Assembly (NCBI RefSeq): GCF_003545885.1
Contig: NZ_QHCT01000004.1
Location: 277,001-341,000 of the forward strand
From: Leptospira stimsonii
GTDB taxonomy: Bacteria; Spirochaetota; Leptospiria; Leptospirales; Leptospiraceae
Reading direction: 5' to 3'
Length of the DNA: 64,000 nucleotides
In this document: one piece after another, positions 1 to 8,918 of the stretch
How the letters are laid out: each line of letters starts with the position of its first letter
Position numbering within the stretch: the stretch's first letter is position 1
The notes under the pieces: generated by a model
The model's input: only the letters and a program-made list of their open reading frames with translations
What the model was told of the DNA's origin: nothing
Database searches by the model: none
Program-made: the position numbers and the translations under genes

Positions 1-231
1 AAAAATATTGTCCCCTCCGTTTCTACCCGCGATCAGAGTAAACGAGGATTGTTTGATGATCTTTCGAAACAATGATTCCTCTTCGGCCAACGGTTTTTCT
101 TTTTCTTGAATGATCCTCGGAGGTTGTACTTCGGTATTTGTTTCGTTCTCAGCAAAAAGAAATGTTGGAAGGAAGATCTGGATAATTGCAATTAAGAAGA
201 ATGTTCTAAACGAATGTTTTTTTATATTCAT
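1..231 (-). CDS. Exported protein of unknown function, N-terminal part (runs off left edge)
   Basis: The reverse strand is open from an ATG at 231 to the window edge, giving 77 residues. The N-terminus is a clear signal peptide: a basic start (MNIKKHSFRT), a hydrophobic core (FFLIAIIQIFLPTFLF) and an FA-E cleavage site near residue 27, typical of Leptospira exported proteins. The mature part begins with an acidic, proline-containing linker and continues into a stretch ending FTLIAGRNGGDN. No family is recognisable from this fragment. It is transcribed divergently from parA, with a 205-bp space that carries the first inverted-repeat site. The signal peptide is seen directly; the function is unknown. 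Confidence 0.7.
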   Translation of the reverse strand, partial: MNIKKHSFRTFFLIAIIQIFLPTFLFAENETNTEVQPPRIIQEKEKPLAEEESLFRKIIKQSSFTLIAGRNGGDNIF

Positions 232-266
232 AAATCTATTTTTAACGAGTATGAATCGATCGCTTT

Positions 267-287
267 GGGGTGAAACCATTTCACCCC
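267..287. promoter_or_regulatory. Candidate ParB/ParA binding site, copy 1 (inverted repeat)
   Basis: Perfect 9-bp inverted repeat GGGGTGAAA-CCA-TTTCACCCC, lying between the divergent left-edge gene and parA. The same 9+3+9 arrangement with identical arms recurs inside parB (1918-1938). I saw no third copy in the window. Placement beside parAB suggests a centromere (parS-like) or parAB operator site. It does not resemble the canonical chromosomal parS (TGTTTCACGTGAAACA) apart from the TTTCAC/GTGAAA half-sites. The function is inferred. Confidence 0.6.
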
Positions 288-436
288 TTGTCGGTTGGAT
301 CCGGGAATCAAGGCAGAATAACCGCCCTACCCTACTCACGCAATTCAGTTTTTTAGGCGTTGTAAATCTATGAGACATAGTATTGATTTGACAAAGCGCT
401 ATAGTTCGAGCGATTCTGATCTCGAGCGCCATCTCT

Positions 437-1354
437 ATGAGTTCCAAAGTCCTTACAACACGCCAGGTTTTAGACGAGTATGATATCTCTTCGGAAGAAG
501 AGTTTTTATCGAAAGTAAAGGAATGGAAAATCCCAACTTCCGGGAAAGGAAAGTATGACCGGGAAGTGATCGAAAAATACTTTCAGAAGTCGGATCAGGC
601 CGTTTACGAATCCGTAATCATCGCGGTTTCCAATCAGAAGGGAGGAGAAGGGAAAACGACCGTTTCGGTTTGCCTCGCGGAAGCCCTTTCTAAAAACGCT
701 CCCGTTCTTCTTGTGGACTGGGATGCGCAGGCGAATATCACACAATTGTTTTTTGGGTCCGTCGAAAAATCCGTTTTTCACGCGCTCGGCTACAGAGGTG
801 AAGAACCCGTTGCGGTTGAGGACCTTATCGTAAAACTAAAAGACGGCTTGGATCTTCTTCCTTCTTCGATACATCTTGCAAACTTTACGACCCCGTATGA
901 AAGGGATGACTTCGAACTTTTAAAAGACGCCCTGAAGCCGGTCCGTTCCAGTTATAAATATATCATCATCGATTGCCCGCCGTCTCTTGGGTTGATTCTT
1001 GAAAACGCTTTGATCGCGGCGGACCACGTTTTGATCCCGATTCAGACAAGGGCTTTTAGTGTTCAAGGTTTGAAGGATCTTCATTCTACCATTTTGAAAA
1101 TCAAAAAAAAAGCGAATCCGTCCCTCAACCTTTTGGGCGCTGTTCTAAATCAGTATGAGGACGCAAGGGCGCTCGCCGGTCTCGCCGACGCGATTCGGAA
1201 GTATTTCGGAGTTTTTGAAACCGTGATTTATAGAAGAGAGTCGATTCCTCAGGCTCAGGCGAAGAAGAAACTCCTGGGAGAATATGACGGCAAGGCGATG
1301 CAGATGTTTTTCTCCCTTGCGGACGAATTGATTGAGAGGATTTCCAATGGCTAA
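437..1354 (+). CDS. parA: ParA-family partitioning ATPase
   Basis: A 305-residue ParA/Soj-type Walker ATPase that would drive segregation of this replicon together with ParB. Residues ~63-72 carry the deviant Walker A motif KGGEGKTT, where Glu replaces the usual Val. The switch region DWDAQANIT and the Walker B region IDCPPSLG follow. Residues 1-57 (TTRQVLDEYDIS... REVIEKYF) form an extension that reads like a MerR-like helix-turn-helix domain. Such an extension is known from plasmid-type ParA proteins that also repress their own operon. A TTGACA hexamer lies at 388-393, but no good Shine-Dalgarno precedes the ATG. The gene overlaps parB by 8 bp, indicating translational coupling. The N-terminal extension and neighbouring repeats suggest a plasmid or second-chromosome partition system rather than a primary-chromosome Soj; this is inference. 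Confidence 0.92.
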   Translation: MSSKVLTTRQVLDEYDISSEEEFLSKVKEWKIPTSGKGKYDREVIEKYFQKSDQAVYESVIIAVSNQKGGEGKTTVSVCLAEALSKNAPVLLVDWDAQANITQLFFGSVEKSVFHALGYRGEEPVAVEDLIVKLKDGLDLLPSSIHLANFTTPYERDDFELLKDALKPVRSSYKYIIIDCPPSLGLILENALIAADHVLIPIQTRAFSVQGLKDLHSTILKIKKKANPSLNLLGAVLNQYEDARALAGLADAIRKYFGVFETVIYRRESIPQAQAKKKLLGEYDGKAMQMFFSLADELIERISNG

Positions 1355-2054
1355 ACGATCTGACTTTGCAGGAATGGATCTTCTCACCGCCTTCGGTGAA
1401 AAAGAATCTTCTAAAACAGAAATCCAACTTTCGGATATAATACCGAACCCGGTCCAGCCGAGGGTTTTCGGGAAAGAAGAGGTTTCGGACCTCGTCGAGT
1501 CTATGAAACGTCTCGGATTAATTGAGCCGATCGTTGTTAGAAAATCCGGAAAAAAATATCAAATCGTCGCCGGAGAAAGAAGGTATCAAGCGGCGAAAGT
1601 TCTTAAATGGAACGCGATCCCTGCAATTGAGACTTCCGCTTCCGAAGATAAATGTTTTGAAATGGCGCTGGCGGAAAACGAAAAGAGAAAAAGCCTCAAT
1701 CCCTGGGAAGTTGGGCGTGCGATCCAGTATTTACGAAAGGAAAAAAGAAAGACCGCGGAGGAAGTTTCTAAGGTTTTAGGTTTTACGGAAAGATACGTAA
1801 AACAACTCAGTTCGATTGCGCGTCTGGATCAAAAGTCGGTAGCCGATCTTATAAAATCGGGAAAAGACGCCTCCGTTAAAAATTTGGAGGACCTCCTCAA
1901 ACAGAAAGAAGGCAGAGGGGGTGAAATGATTTCACCCCGGAAGACGACCCCCGCAAAAATAGTTTTACAACTGGGAAAGCTGACATCTCAGCAAAGGGAA
2001 AAATTCTTAAAAGAGCTCTCCTCTCTAAAAAAGAAATACGGCCTCAAGGACTGA
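1347..2054 (+). CDS. parB: ParB-family centromere-binding protein
   Basis: A 235-residue ParB/Spo0J-type CTPase and DNA clamp. The N-terminal domain has the PNPVQPR motif and the CTP-binding motif GERRYQAAK. It is followed by ENEKRKSLNPWE and a helix-turn-helix region around GFTERYVKQLSSIARL, then a short linker and a C-terminal dimerisation-like helix (LTSQQREKFLKELSSLKKKYG). The ATG at 1347 is chosen because GAGAGGA sits 6 bp upstream; a TTG 15 bp earlier is in frame but lacks a ribosome site. It overlaps parA by 8 bp. The linker codons encoding GGEMISPR contain the second copy of the 21-bp inverted repeat, so a likely recognition site is embedded in the gene. Confidence 0.93.
   Translation: MAKRSDFAGMDLLTAFGEKESSKTEIQLSDIIPNPVQPRVFGKEEVSDLVESMKRLGLIEPIVVRKSGKKYQIVAGERRYQAAKVLKWNAIPAIETSASEDKCFEMALAENEKRKSLNPWEVGRAIQYLRKEKRKTAEEVSKVLGFTERYVKQLSSIARLDQKSVADLIKSGKDASVKNLEDLLKQKEGRGGEMISPRKTTPAKIVLQLGKLTSQQREKFLKELSSLKKKYGLKD
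1918..1938. promoter_or_regulatory. Candidate ParB binding site, copy 2, inside parB
   Basis: GGGGTGAAA-TGA-TTTCACCCC, with arms identical to those of the site at 267-287 and only the 3-bp centre changed. It falls in the interdomain linker region of parB, where the protein sequence is tolerant of change. Two identical 9-bp arm pairs flanking and inside parAB are unlikely by chance. Coding constraint alone would not preserve palindromy. Confidence 0.6.
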
Positions 2055-2272
2055 TTATTTTTCGCAAAAAAAATAAACCCATCCTAAGGAAGGACCATGC
2101 TCTTTCCGTTTTGTCTAAACCCGACTTCTGAAAATGGCTTGAAGCCGATCTCGAAAACGATTCTAAGGTTATAATTAAGTAATTTTTCGTTTCGGAATTT
2201 TTGGAACTGCTCTTAAGCAGATGAACCAGTTTTAAAAAATTAAACCGTAACGTTTTTGAGATCGGAGAAAAC
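2055..2272. other. Intergenic space after parB
   Basis: About 220 bp with no convincing gene or terminator hairpin. A 25-codon frame beginning at an ATG near 2097 is preceded by a strong AAGGAAGG ribosome-site-like sequence. It has no recognisable product and is not called as a gene. Confidence 0.4.
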
Positions 2273-2875
2273 ATGAAGCTTGCCATCATATCGGCGTCCC
2301 ACAGAAAAATATCACAGTCAGCCAAAGTCGCGGACTGGATGAAAACTCGTCTTGTTTCTTTCGGTCACCAGGTTTGGTCGTTGGATTTGGGAAATCATAG
2401 GCTTCCGATTTGGGATGATTCGTTTTGGGACGGCGGTTCGGAATGGGATACGATTTGGAAACCGATCGAATCCGAGTTGGACCAAGCAGACGCGCTCGTG
2501 TTCGTGACGCCGGAGTATGCGGGAATGGCTTCTCCCGGATTAAAGAATTTCTTACTCTACTGCAACAATAAGATCTTAGGGCATAAACCCGTTTTGATCG
2601 GAGCAGTTTCTTCGGGGCGGGGCGGAAGTTATCCGGTCGCGGAACTCAGGATGAGTAGTTATAAAAACACAAAAGTGTGTTATATCCCGGAGCATATCAT
2701 CGTAAGGGACGCCGAAAAGGTTTTGAACGGACCAGAATCGGTTAGCCAAGAAGATTCTTATATTCGTGAAAGGATCGACTTTGCCTTAAAAATACTTGTA
2801 AGTTACGGCGAGGCCCTGAGGTCCGTTCGTGGGTCAGGGCTAACGGTTAAAAAAGAATTCTCAAACGGAATGTAA
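2273..2875 (+). CDS. NADPH-dependent FMN reductase family protein
   Basis: A 200-residue flavodoxin-fold protein of the FMN_red family, likely reducing FMN or quinones with NAD(P)H in the cytoplasm. The N-terminus MKLAIISASHRKISQSAKVADW is the FMN phosphate-binding loop region (normally GSxRxxS, here SASHRKIS). The central VFVTPEYAGMASPGLKNFLLYC matches the family P-E-Y-x-x-x-x-P-G-x-L-K-N motif, and GRGGSYPVAELR is the second flavin-contacting segment. GGAG precedes the ATG. It stands alone, convergent with the acyltransferase. The physiological electron acceptor cannot be told from sequence. Confidence 0.82.
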   Translation: MKLAIISASHRKISQSAKVADWMKTRLVSFGHQVWSLDLGNHRLPIWDDSFWDGGSEWDTIWKPIESELDQADALVFVTPEYAGMASPGLKNFLLYCNNKILGHKPVLIGAVSSGRGGSYPVAELRMSSYKNTKVCYIPEHIIVRDAEKVLNGPESVSQEDSYIRERIDFALKILVSYGEALRSVRGSGLTVKKEFSNGM

Positions 2876-2885
2876 TTCTTCCGAT

Positions 2886-4064
2886 TTACGTTTTGGATTT
2901 AGGCAAAATCGATTTTGTCAAAAGCTCTAAGGTTCGATTTACGACGAGCCATACCAAAAGAGGAAGAAGAACATTGATCAATCCTGTAATCAGGATCAAT
3001 AACCAGGAAACCGCGATTCCCCAATGGAAAGGATTGATGGCGTGCATCAGATGAATCAGAATCGGATGTAAGAGAAAAATTCCCATACTATTCTTACCGA
3101 TGAAAGCAAAACACCGGATCAAGGTTTTATGTCTCTTCTGATCTTGGGCTTTCTGTGACCAGAAAAACAGAAGAAGAAACATTCCAAGAGGATAAAAGAG
3201 CAGATGGTTCGAGGAGTCGAATTTCCAAAAGATCCCTGCGAGTATCATTCCCACCAAGTAGATCGAAATTCCGATCCAGAGAATCGTCTTTAATGAGTAG
3301 GGGAGGGCGGTCGATTTCTCTTCCGAAAGAGTCAAAAAACTCTCCGGTTGTCTAAACCACTTTCCCGCTAACATTCCAAAGGTGAAAAAGAACACGAACC
3401 CGGTAAACAAAATGGGTTCTATCGTTCGAAGGATTCCCTCCGGAAATAGAAAAAAGATATGATTGGAGAACAGGTTCACAATCAGACTTAGAAGGAGAAT
3501 CGAAAAAATCGCCTTGTTCGTGTTAAATTTCGCCTGAATTTTCGAAAAAAGCGGAAATATTAGATAAAATGAAAATAGGAGCGGGACGAAATAATAGGGA
3601 GTGCACCACGTCCCGAGTAACAAACCAGTAAGAAACGGCTCCAACTCTGGGAATGTCCCGAGTTTCACGTACGCCGCGAGGAGACTTGCGAAGAAATAAG
3701 GAAGAATGAGTGAAAGGATCTTCGATTTCCAGTAGTCTCTAAAGTTTGTATATTTCAAAAAGATTCCGGAAGAAAGGATGAATGCCGGAACGCTAAATCT
3801 TGCTATATTTGAAAAGGATAGAGTTACGATCGAAGCGCTTTGTGCCGGTCCGAAGTATTGAAAGTAAGAATTTACGTGGATAAAAACGATTCCTGTGATC
3901 GCGAGACCTCGGATAAAATCGATGGATTCACTTCTTCCTCCGCCGACTTTATCTTTTTCTGGGGAAGAAAGAAGAATTTGAGACGATCGATCGGATAAAA
4001 AGAAGAAAGCGAACAAGAGGATCAGGCCGAACAGATCCATATAAAGTTGAAGATGTAAATTCAT
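2886..4064 (-). CDS. Acyltransferase 3 family integral membrane protein
   Basis: A 392-residue polytopic protein with about ten hydrophobic segments. It carries the Acyl_transf_3 signature near residues 47-66: SIDFIRGLAITGIVFIHVN, with the conserved Arg and catalytic-type His. Members O-acylate surface glycans, peptidoglycan or lipids using acyl-CoA. An extra hydrophobic segment lies upstream (LFGLILLFAFFFL), followed by a short charged loop. There is no glycan-biosynthesis cluster around it, so the substrate is unknown. It is convergent with the FMN reductase, 10 bp apart, and divergent from the cNMP-binding gene. Confidence 0.82.
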   Translation of the reverse strand: MNLHLQLYMDLFGLILLFAFFFLSDRSSQILLSSPEKDKVGGGRSESIDFIRGLAITGIVFIHVNSYFQYFGPAQSASIVTLSFSNIARFSVPAFILSSGIFLKYTNFRDYWKSKILSLILPYFFASLLAAYVKLGTFPELEPFLTGLLLGTWCTPYYFVPLLFSFYLIFPLFSKIQAKFNTNKAIFSILLLSLIVNLFSNHIFFLFPEGILRTIEPILFTGFVFFFTFGMLAGKWFRQPESFLTLSEEKSTALPYSLKTILWIGISIYLVGMILAGIFWKFDSSNHLLFYPLGMFLLLFFWSQKAQDQKRHKTLIRCFAFIGKNSMGIFLLHPILIHLMHAINPFHWGIAVSWLLILITGLINVLLPLLVWLVVNRTLELLTKSILPKSKT

Positions 4065-4159
4065 AAAAAGAGTGTACTTTTTCCAGGGTGAATATTATAT
4101 TCATCTGTCAATATGCAAGTTTTTGGTAAAGAATCTAATTTGTTAGGTCGGTTTAAAAA

Positions 4160-4558
4160 ATGAACAAGGTGCAGATTCCTGCTGGCGGAATTATCTTTCG
4201 CGAAGGCGAACTGAATAACGCGATGTACGTGATTCTCAACGGATCCGTCGAAGTTTTTTTTACGCGTAAAAACGTAGTACAGCGTCTTGCGATCATGAAA
4301 AAAGGTGATTTTTTCGGCGAGATGGCTCTTTTTCGTTCTTTGCCGAGAACCGCAACTGCGAAAGCGATTGTGGATTGCGAGCTGGCTGTGATCGAAAGTA
4401 AACAACAACTCGAAAGATTTTTAGTCAATAATCCCGATTTTTCCGCGAAGATGGTGCGAATTCTTGCGGATCGCCTCGCGAACACAAACGCGATCTTAAT
4501 TTCCAAATTGGATGAATACGCTTCTGGAGAATTGGAATTCGGAAATTCTACCGAATGA
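4160..4558 (+). CDS. Cyclic nucleotide-binding domain protein
   Basis: A 132-residue protein that is almost only a cNMP-binding beta-barrel with a C-terminal helix. The phosphate-binding cassette is visible as GEMALFRSLPRTATAKA at ~51-67, preserving the Gly-Glu and Arg-Thr contacts for cAMP/cGMP. Unlike CRP proteins it has no helix-turn-helix domain. It probably acts as a small sensor or adaptor that contacts another protein. It ends 2 bp from the end of the convergent diguanylate cyclase gene. The partner is unknown. Confidence 0.85.
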   Translation: MNKVQIPAGGIIFREGELNNAMYVILNGSVEVFFTRKNVVQRLAIMKKGDFFGEMALFRSLPRTATAKAIVDCELAVIESKQQLERFLVNNPDFSAKMVRILADRLANTNAILISKLDEYASGELEFGNSTE

Positions 4559-4560
4559 GT

Positions 4561-5577
4561 TTAGAGTTCGGGAGAATGGATGAGAATCCTATCCTTCCCT
4601 AATTTTTTCGCTTTGTAAAGGGCCGCGTCCGCGTTCTTAAAAAGTTCGTTCGTATCCTTTCCATCTTCTCCGAATCGGCAGATTCCTCCGGAAACAGTGA
4701 CCGCCAAACCATACTGACTCATTGATGCTTCTAAGAGATAGTTTCGAAAACGATTCGCGGCGACGAGAGCGCTTTCTTTCGGCGTTTCCGGAAGGATGAC
4801 CGCGAATTCTTCTCCGCCGATTCTGCAACAGATGTCTTCTTGTCGAAAGGAGAAGAGCATGGTTCCTGCGATCAATCGAAGAATATCGTCTCCGAATCCG
4901 TGTCCGTATGTATCGTTGATGATCTTAAAGTTATCCACATCCAATATCAAAAGACAAAAATCCCTTCGATAACGCGAACTTCGGTTGATCTCTTTGTTGA
5001 GTATGATGTTGAAATATCTTCGGTTATAGATTCCGCTCGTTTCGTCTATGACCGTGTTGAGAATGATTTCTTCAAAAGAATACAACTCCACGATTTTAGG
5101 ATTTTCTATGATTCTATTTTTACTAAAGACGTAATCGAGCATGGAAACGATGAAGTTTACGCTTCTTCCCAAAGAAGCGCTCATATTTTCACCGTGTTTA
5201 TAAATTTCTTCCCAGAGTTCTCTCGCTTCCGGTTCTTGAATTTCGAGATGAGAGATGATTCTAAAAAAGTCGGAATAAAAAAACGGGTTATTTACGGCAA
5301 GTTCCGTGATTCTGGTTTTGAATTCAGCCAAGCCGGACTCGTGATCGTGAAGGAGAGAAATTACTTTTGTCTTGAGGTCGGGACCGATGTTACGGATGGC
5401 TTTGAGTTGTTCGTTCATTTTGATGAGTTCAAGCCTCGCCATTCCTGCCGTGTTTTCTTGTGCTTCGAGAGTTTTTTCCGCTTCTAAGAGTTCGCTTTCG
5501 CTCAACCTGGAAATTCTTTCGTAGAGTTCCACTAAACTTTTGAGTCTGGTAATTTCATCTTGCTGGTTCCGGTCCAT
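4561..5577 (-). CDS. GGDEF diguanylate cyclase
   Basis: A 338-residue protein predicted to make cyclic di-GMP from two GTP. The C-terminal third has GGEEF in the context CCRIGGEEFAVILPE, and a product-inhibition I-site (RQED) five residues upstream, so feedback control by c-di-GMP is expected. The N-terminal ~170 residues contain a coiled coil (LKSLVELYERISRLSESELLEAEKTLE) and an unrecognised helical region. No membrane segment is seen, so it is cytoplasmic. The ATG at 5577 is preferred because GGTGAGGTG precedes it; a TTG 36 bp further upstream is in frame. Confidence 0.88.
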   Translation of the reverse strand: MDRNQQDEITRLKSLVELYERISRLSESELLEAEKTLEAQENTAGMARLELIKMNEQLKAIRNIGPDLKTKVISLLHDHESGLAEFKTRITELAVNNPFFYSDFFRIISHLEIQEPEARELWEEIYKHGENMSASLGRSVNFIVSMLDYVFSKNRIIENPKIVELYSFEEIILNTVIDETSGIYNRRYFNIILNKEINRSSRYRRDFCLLILDVDNFKIINDTYGHGFGDDILRLIAGTMLFSFRQEDICCRIGGEEFAVILPETPKESALVAANRFRNYLLEASMSQYGLAVTVSGGICRFGEDGKDTNELFKNADAALYKAKKLGKDRILIHSPEL

Positions 5578-5727
5578 GCACCTCACCACCCTTCTTTTTC
5601 GCACTTGGCCCAAAAAGGCCTTTTTACAAATTTATCGTTTCAAGGTTTCGCAGGTAAACTAAATAAAGCGAATCTTCTCGGAAATTAATGTTTGAAGCGA
5701 GTTATAAGATAACAGGAAGTTGTTTCT

Positions 5728-6449
<722 letters not shown>

Positions 6450-6474
<25 letters not shown>

Positions 6475-7001
6475 ATTTACCTCTTGAAAGGACGGGCGCA
6501 CAAAACGGAAATCCGATCCGGGTTTTGTTCGTCTGTCTCGGAAATATCTGCCGTTCTCCCGCGGCGGAAGGCGCATTCTTAGATTTGATTCAGAAGAAGA
6601 ATTTAGAATCCGCCTTCTTCGTGGATTCTTGCGGAACGTCCCGCTTTCATCTCGGAGAACTTCCCGATCCGAGAACGAGGCAAGCCGCGCGTAAACGTGG
6701 GATCGAACTCACTCACAGGGCTCGTCAATTCCGAAAGGAGGACTTTCAAGAATTCGATCATATTCTCGCGATGGATAAGTCGAATCAGAAAGATATCCTC
6801 TACTTTGCATCCACGGAAGAAGAAAGAAAAAAAGTACAACTATTTCGATTCTTCCAAAAAGACTCCAAAAAAGATTCGGAAGTTCCGGATCCGTTTTATG
6901 GAACTCTAAAGGACTTCGACGAGGTGCAAAATATTGTCTCGGAAACCGCAGAAGACTTTCTGGAATTCCTCCTCTCAAAAAAACTGGATCTGAAAGCCTA
7001 A
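6450..7001 (+). CDS. Low-molecular-weight protein tyrosine phosphatase
   Basis: A 183-residue arsenate-reductase-fold phosphatase. The P-loop CLGNICRSP (C-x5-R-S) lies ~30 residues into the protein and the catalytic general acid is in VPDPFYG, as in LMW-PTPs. It would dephosphorylate tyrosine-phosphorylated proteins or small phosphates in the cytoplasm. The ATG at 6450 is chosen because it gives a normal short lead-in to the beta-1/P-loop; an in-frame start 54 bp upstream would lie deeper in the SDR gene. It overlaps the SDR end by 25 bp, in another frame, and precedes ndh by 24 bp. Confidence 0.87.
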
Positions 7002-7025
7002 TATCCGGGAGGAAAAAATCTCTCT

Positions 7026-8294
7026 ATGAGTAAATCCGGAAAGAAGAAAGTAGTCATCATCGGCGCGGGGTTCGGCGGTCTTCAGGCCGTTAAAAAACTC
7101 TCTCAAAACTCGGACCTTGACATCACGGTCATCGATAAAAAAAATCATCACCTCTTTCAACCGCTTCTCTACCAGGTTGCAACGGCTGTTCTGAGTCCCG
7201 CGGATATCGCGATTCCGACTCGTTCTCTTGTGGGGGAAAGCAAGAATGTCACCGTAGTTCTCGGAGAGGCGACTAAGATCGATATTTCGAATAAGACCGT
7301 CTATTATCAAAACACTTCAACAAATTATGATTATCTAATATTATCTGCGGGGGCTAGATCCAGTTATTTCGGAAACGATCAGTGGGCGCAACATACGATC
7401 GGACTTAAAAATCTGAAGGATGCCTTGAAAATCCGTCATAAACTTTTGATCTCCTTTGAAAAAGCGGAACTTTCGGGAGATCCGGAGATCGCAAAGTCAC
7501 TTTTGAACTATGTTATCATCGGAGGAGGTCCGACCGGAGTGGAACTCGCGGGTTCCATCGCAGAGCTTTCCCACCAAATCATACGGGACGAATTTCATAC
7601 GATCGACCCGGCGCTTTCCAAGATCACTCTGATCGAGGCGTCTCCGCGACTCCTGATGGCGTTTTCACCTTCCCTTGGAGAATTTGCGAAACGAAGATTG
7701 GAGAAAAGAGGAGTGGAAGTGCTGACCGGGACGAGAGTCGTGAACATCGATGAGAAGGGAGTGCATCTGGAAGGAAAGACGATCCATTCCGAGACGGTGA
7801 TTTGGGCGGCGGGAGTTCAGGCGAATGCGATTGCGGCTACGTTAGGCGCTCCTTTAGATCGTTCCGGAAGAGTGATGGTAGACGAGTTTTGCAATATAGA
7901 AGGCCATCCGGAAGTTTTTGTCATAGGAGATATTGCCAATTATACGAAAGGTTTGGAGCGTCCTCTTCCCGGAGTTTCTCCCGTAGCGATGCAACAAGGA
8001 AGATACGTCGCGGCCTTGATCAAGAACGATCTAAAGAATAAAAAAAGGAAACTGTTTCACTATATCGATAAAGGTTCCATGGCGACGATCGGAAGGACGG
8101 ACGCGGTGGCGGAAATCGGGTTTCTCAAGATGAAAGGTTTCTTTGGATGGCTCGCTTGGCTTTTCGTTCACTTGTTCTATCAGGTTGGATTTAAGAATAA
8201 GATCACGATTTTGATCACTTGGGTTTGGTCTTACATCGCATTCAGCGCGGAAGCGAGAGTGATCCAAGACGAGGTCAGCGCGGACAAGGACTAG
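7026..8294 (+). CDS. ndh: Type II NADH:quinone oxidoreductase (NDH-2)
   Basis: A 422-residue single-subunit, non-proton-pumping NADH dehydrogenase feeding electrons to quinone at the inner membrane. It has two Rossmann motifs: FAD-binding VIIGAGFGGLQAVKKL at ~10-25 and NAD-binding VIIGGGPTGVELAG at ~162-175. The second FAD motif VFVIGDIA and AMQQGRYVA follow. The C-terminal ~60 residues (FFGWLAWLFVHLFYQVGF... WVWSYIAF) are hydrophobic and match the membrane-anchoring end of NDH-2. Length is normal. It is the last gene of the SDR-PTP-ndh group. Confidence 0.93.
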   Translation: MSKSGKKKVVIIGAGFGGLQAVKKLSQNSDLDITVIDKKNHHLFQPLLYQVATAVLSPADIAIPTRSLVGESKNVTVVLGEATKIDISNKTVYYQNTSTNYDYLILSAGARSSYFGNDQWAQHTIGLKNLKDALKIRHKLLISFEKAELSGDPEIAKSLLNYVIIGGGPTGVELAGSIAELSHQIIRDEFHTIDPALSKITLIEASPRLLMAFSPSLGEFAKRRLEKRGVEVLTGTRVVNIDEKGVHLEGKTIHSETVIWAAGVQANAIAATLGAPLDRSGRVMVDEFCNIEGHPEVFVIGDIANYTKGLERPLPGVSPVAMQQGRYVAALIKNDLKNKKRKLFHYIDKGSMATIGRTDAVAEIGFLKMKGFFGWLAWLFVHLFYQVGFKNKITILITWVWSYIAFSAEARVIQDEVSADKD

Positions 8295-8465
8295 AAAATT
8301 CTTAAAGAATCGATTTTCGAGAACGATCTCGAGGCGCAAAACTCCGATCCGCAAAGGAATCGGATTTCCACGTTATGCGGTTTTCTTTCGGCAAAAGGAA
8401 AACGATTTCAAAAAAAGAACTCCGTTTCTTGGAAAGGTTCCGAGAAAAATTTGGATTGGTTTCGA

Positions 8466-8918
8466 ATGAAAATTAGGCATTTGGTTGCGATCGGTTTTTT
8501 CTTTCTCTGTTTTCTTTTGGCGTCTTTTTATTTTTTGAAGAATGTAGAATACATCCCGAAAGATGGGAGGAGCGTTTCCGATCGTTTTCTGAAATCGTTG
8601 GCCACAAACCGACTGGAAGAGGCTTACACCCTTACCAATGAAAATGCGATCGTGGGGACTTCTTTTGAAAGATTTCAAAAGAAGGTCGGCAAAGAGTTGG
8701 GACAAGGACGACTAACGGATTGTGATCTTTCGATCAGCGATTCTTATCCAAAACAATCGTATGGAAATCGGTTTCGTAGATTCTGGAACCGAAGTTCCGT
8801 CGAAGTCGATCCGCTCCACGTCGAATACGATCCGTGCGGGATCCCGTTTCGAATTTCTCTTCGTCTCAATCGAAGCGGAGAATGGAAAGTTGTAAATTTT
8901 CAGTCTCACGCGGAATAG
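8466..8918 (+). CDS. Membrane-anchored or exported hypothetical protein
   Basis: 150 residues beginning with a strong hydrophobic segment (HLVAIGFFFLCFLLASFYFL), then a soluble domain. The soluble part opens with a helix around residues 37-60 (VSDRFLKSLATNRLEEAYTLTNENA), reminiscent of small NTF2-like/DUF4878 extracytoplasmic domains, and closes with FRISLRLNRSGEWKVVNFQ, a typical last strand of that fold. The family assignment is tentative. An in-frame TTG at 8451 is an alternative start; neither has a strong ribosome site. Confidence 0.6.
   Translation: MKIRHLVAIGFFFLCFLLASFYFLKNVEYIPKDGRSVSDRFLKSLATNRLEEAYTLTNENAIVGTSFERFQKKVGKELGQGRLTDCDLSISDSYPKQSYGNRFRRFWNRSSVEVDPLHVEYDPCGIPFRISLRLNRSGEWKVVNFQSHAE

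Noticed and set aside
2097..2174. 25-codon frame after parB with a strong AAGGAAGG ribosome-site-like sequence
   Set aside because: Too short, no family, and no signal or membrane segment; the purine run may be chance.
4840..5487. 215-codon forward frame opposite the diguanylate cyclase
   Set aside because: Shadow of the GGDEF gene, whose GGEEF and I-site motifs are clear on the reverse strand.
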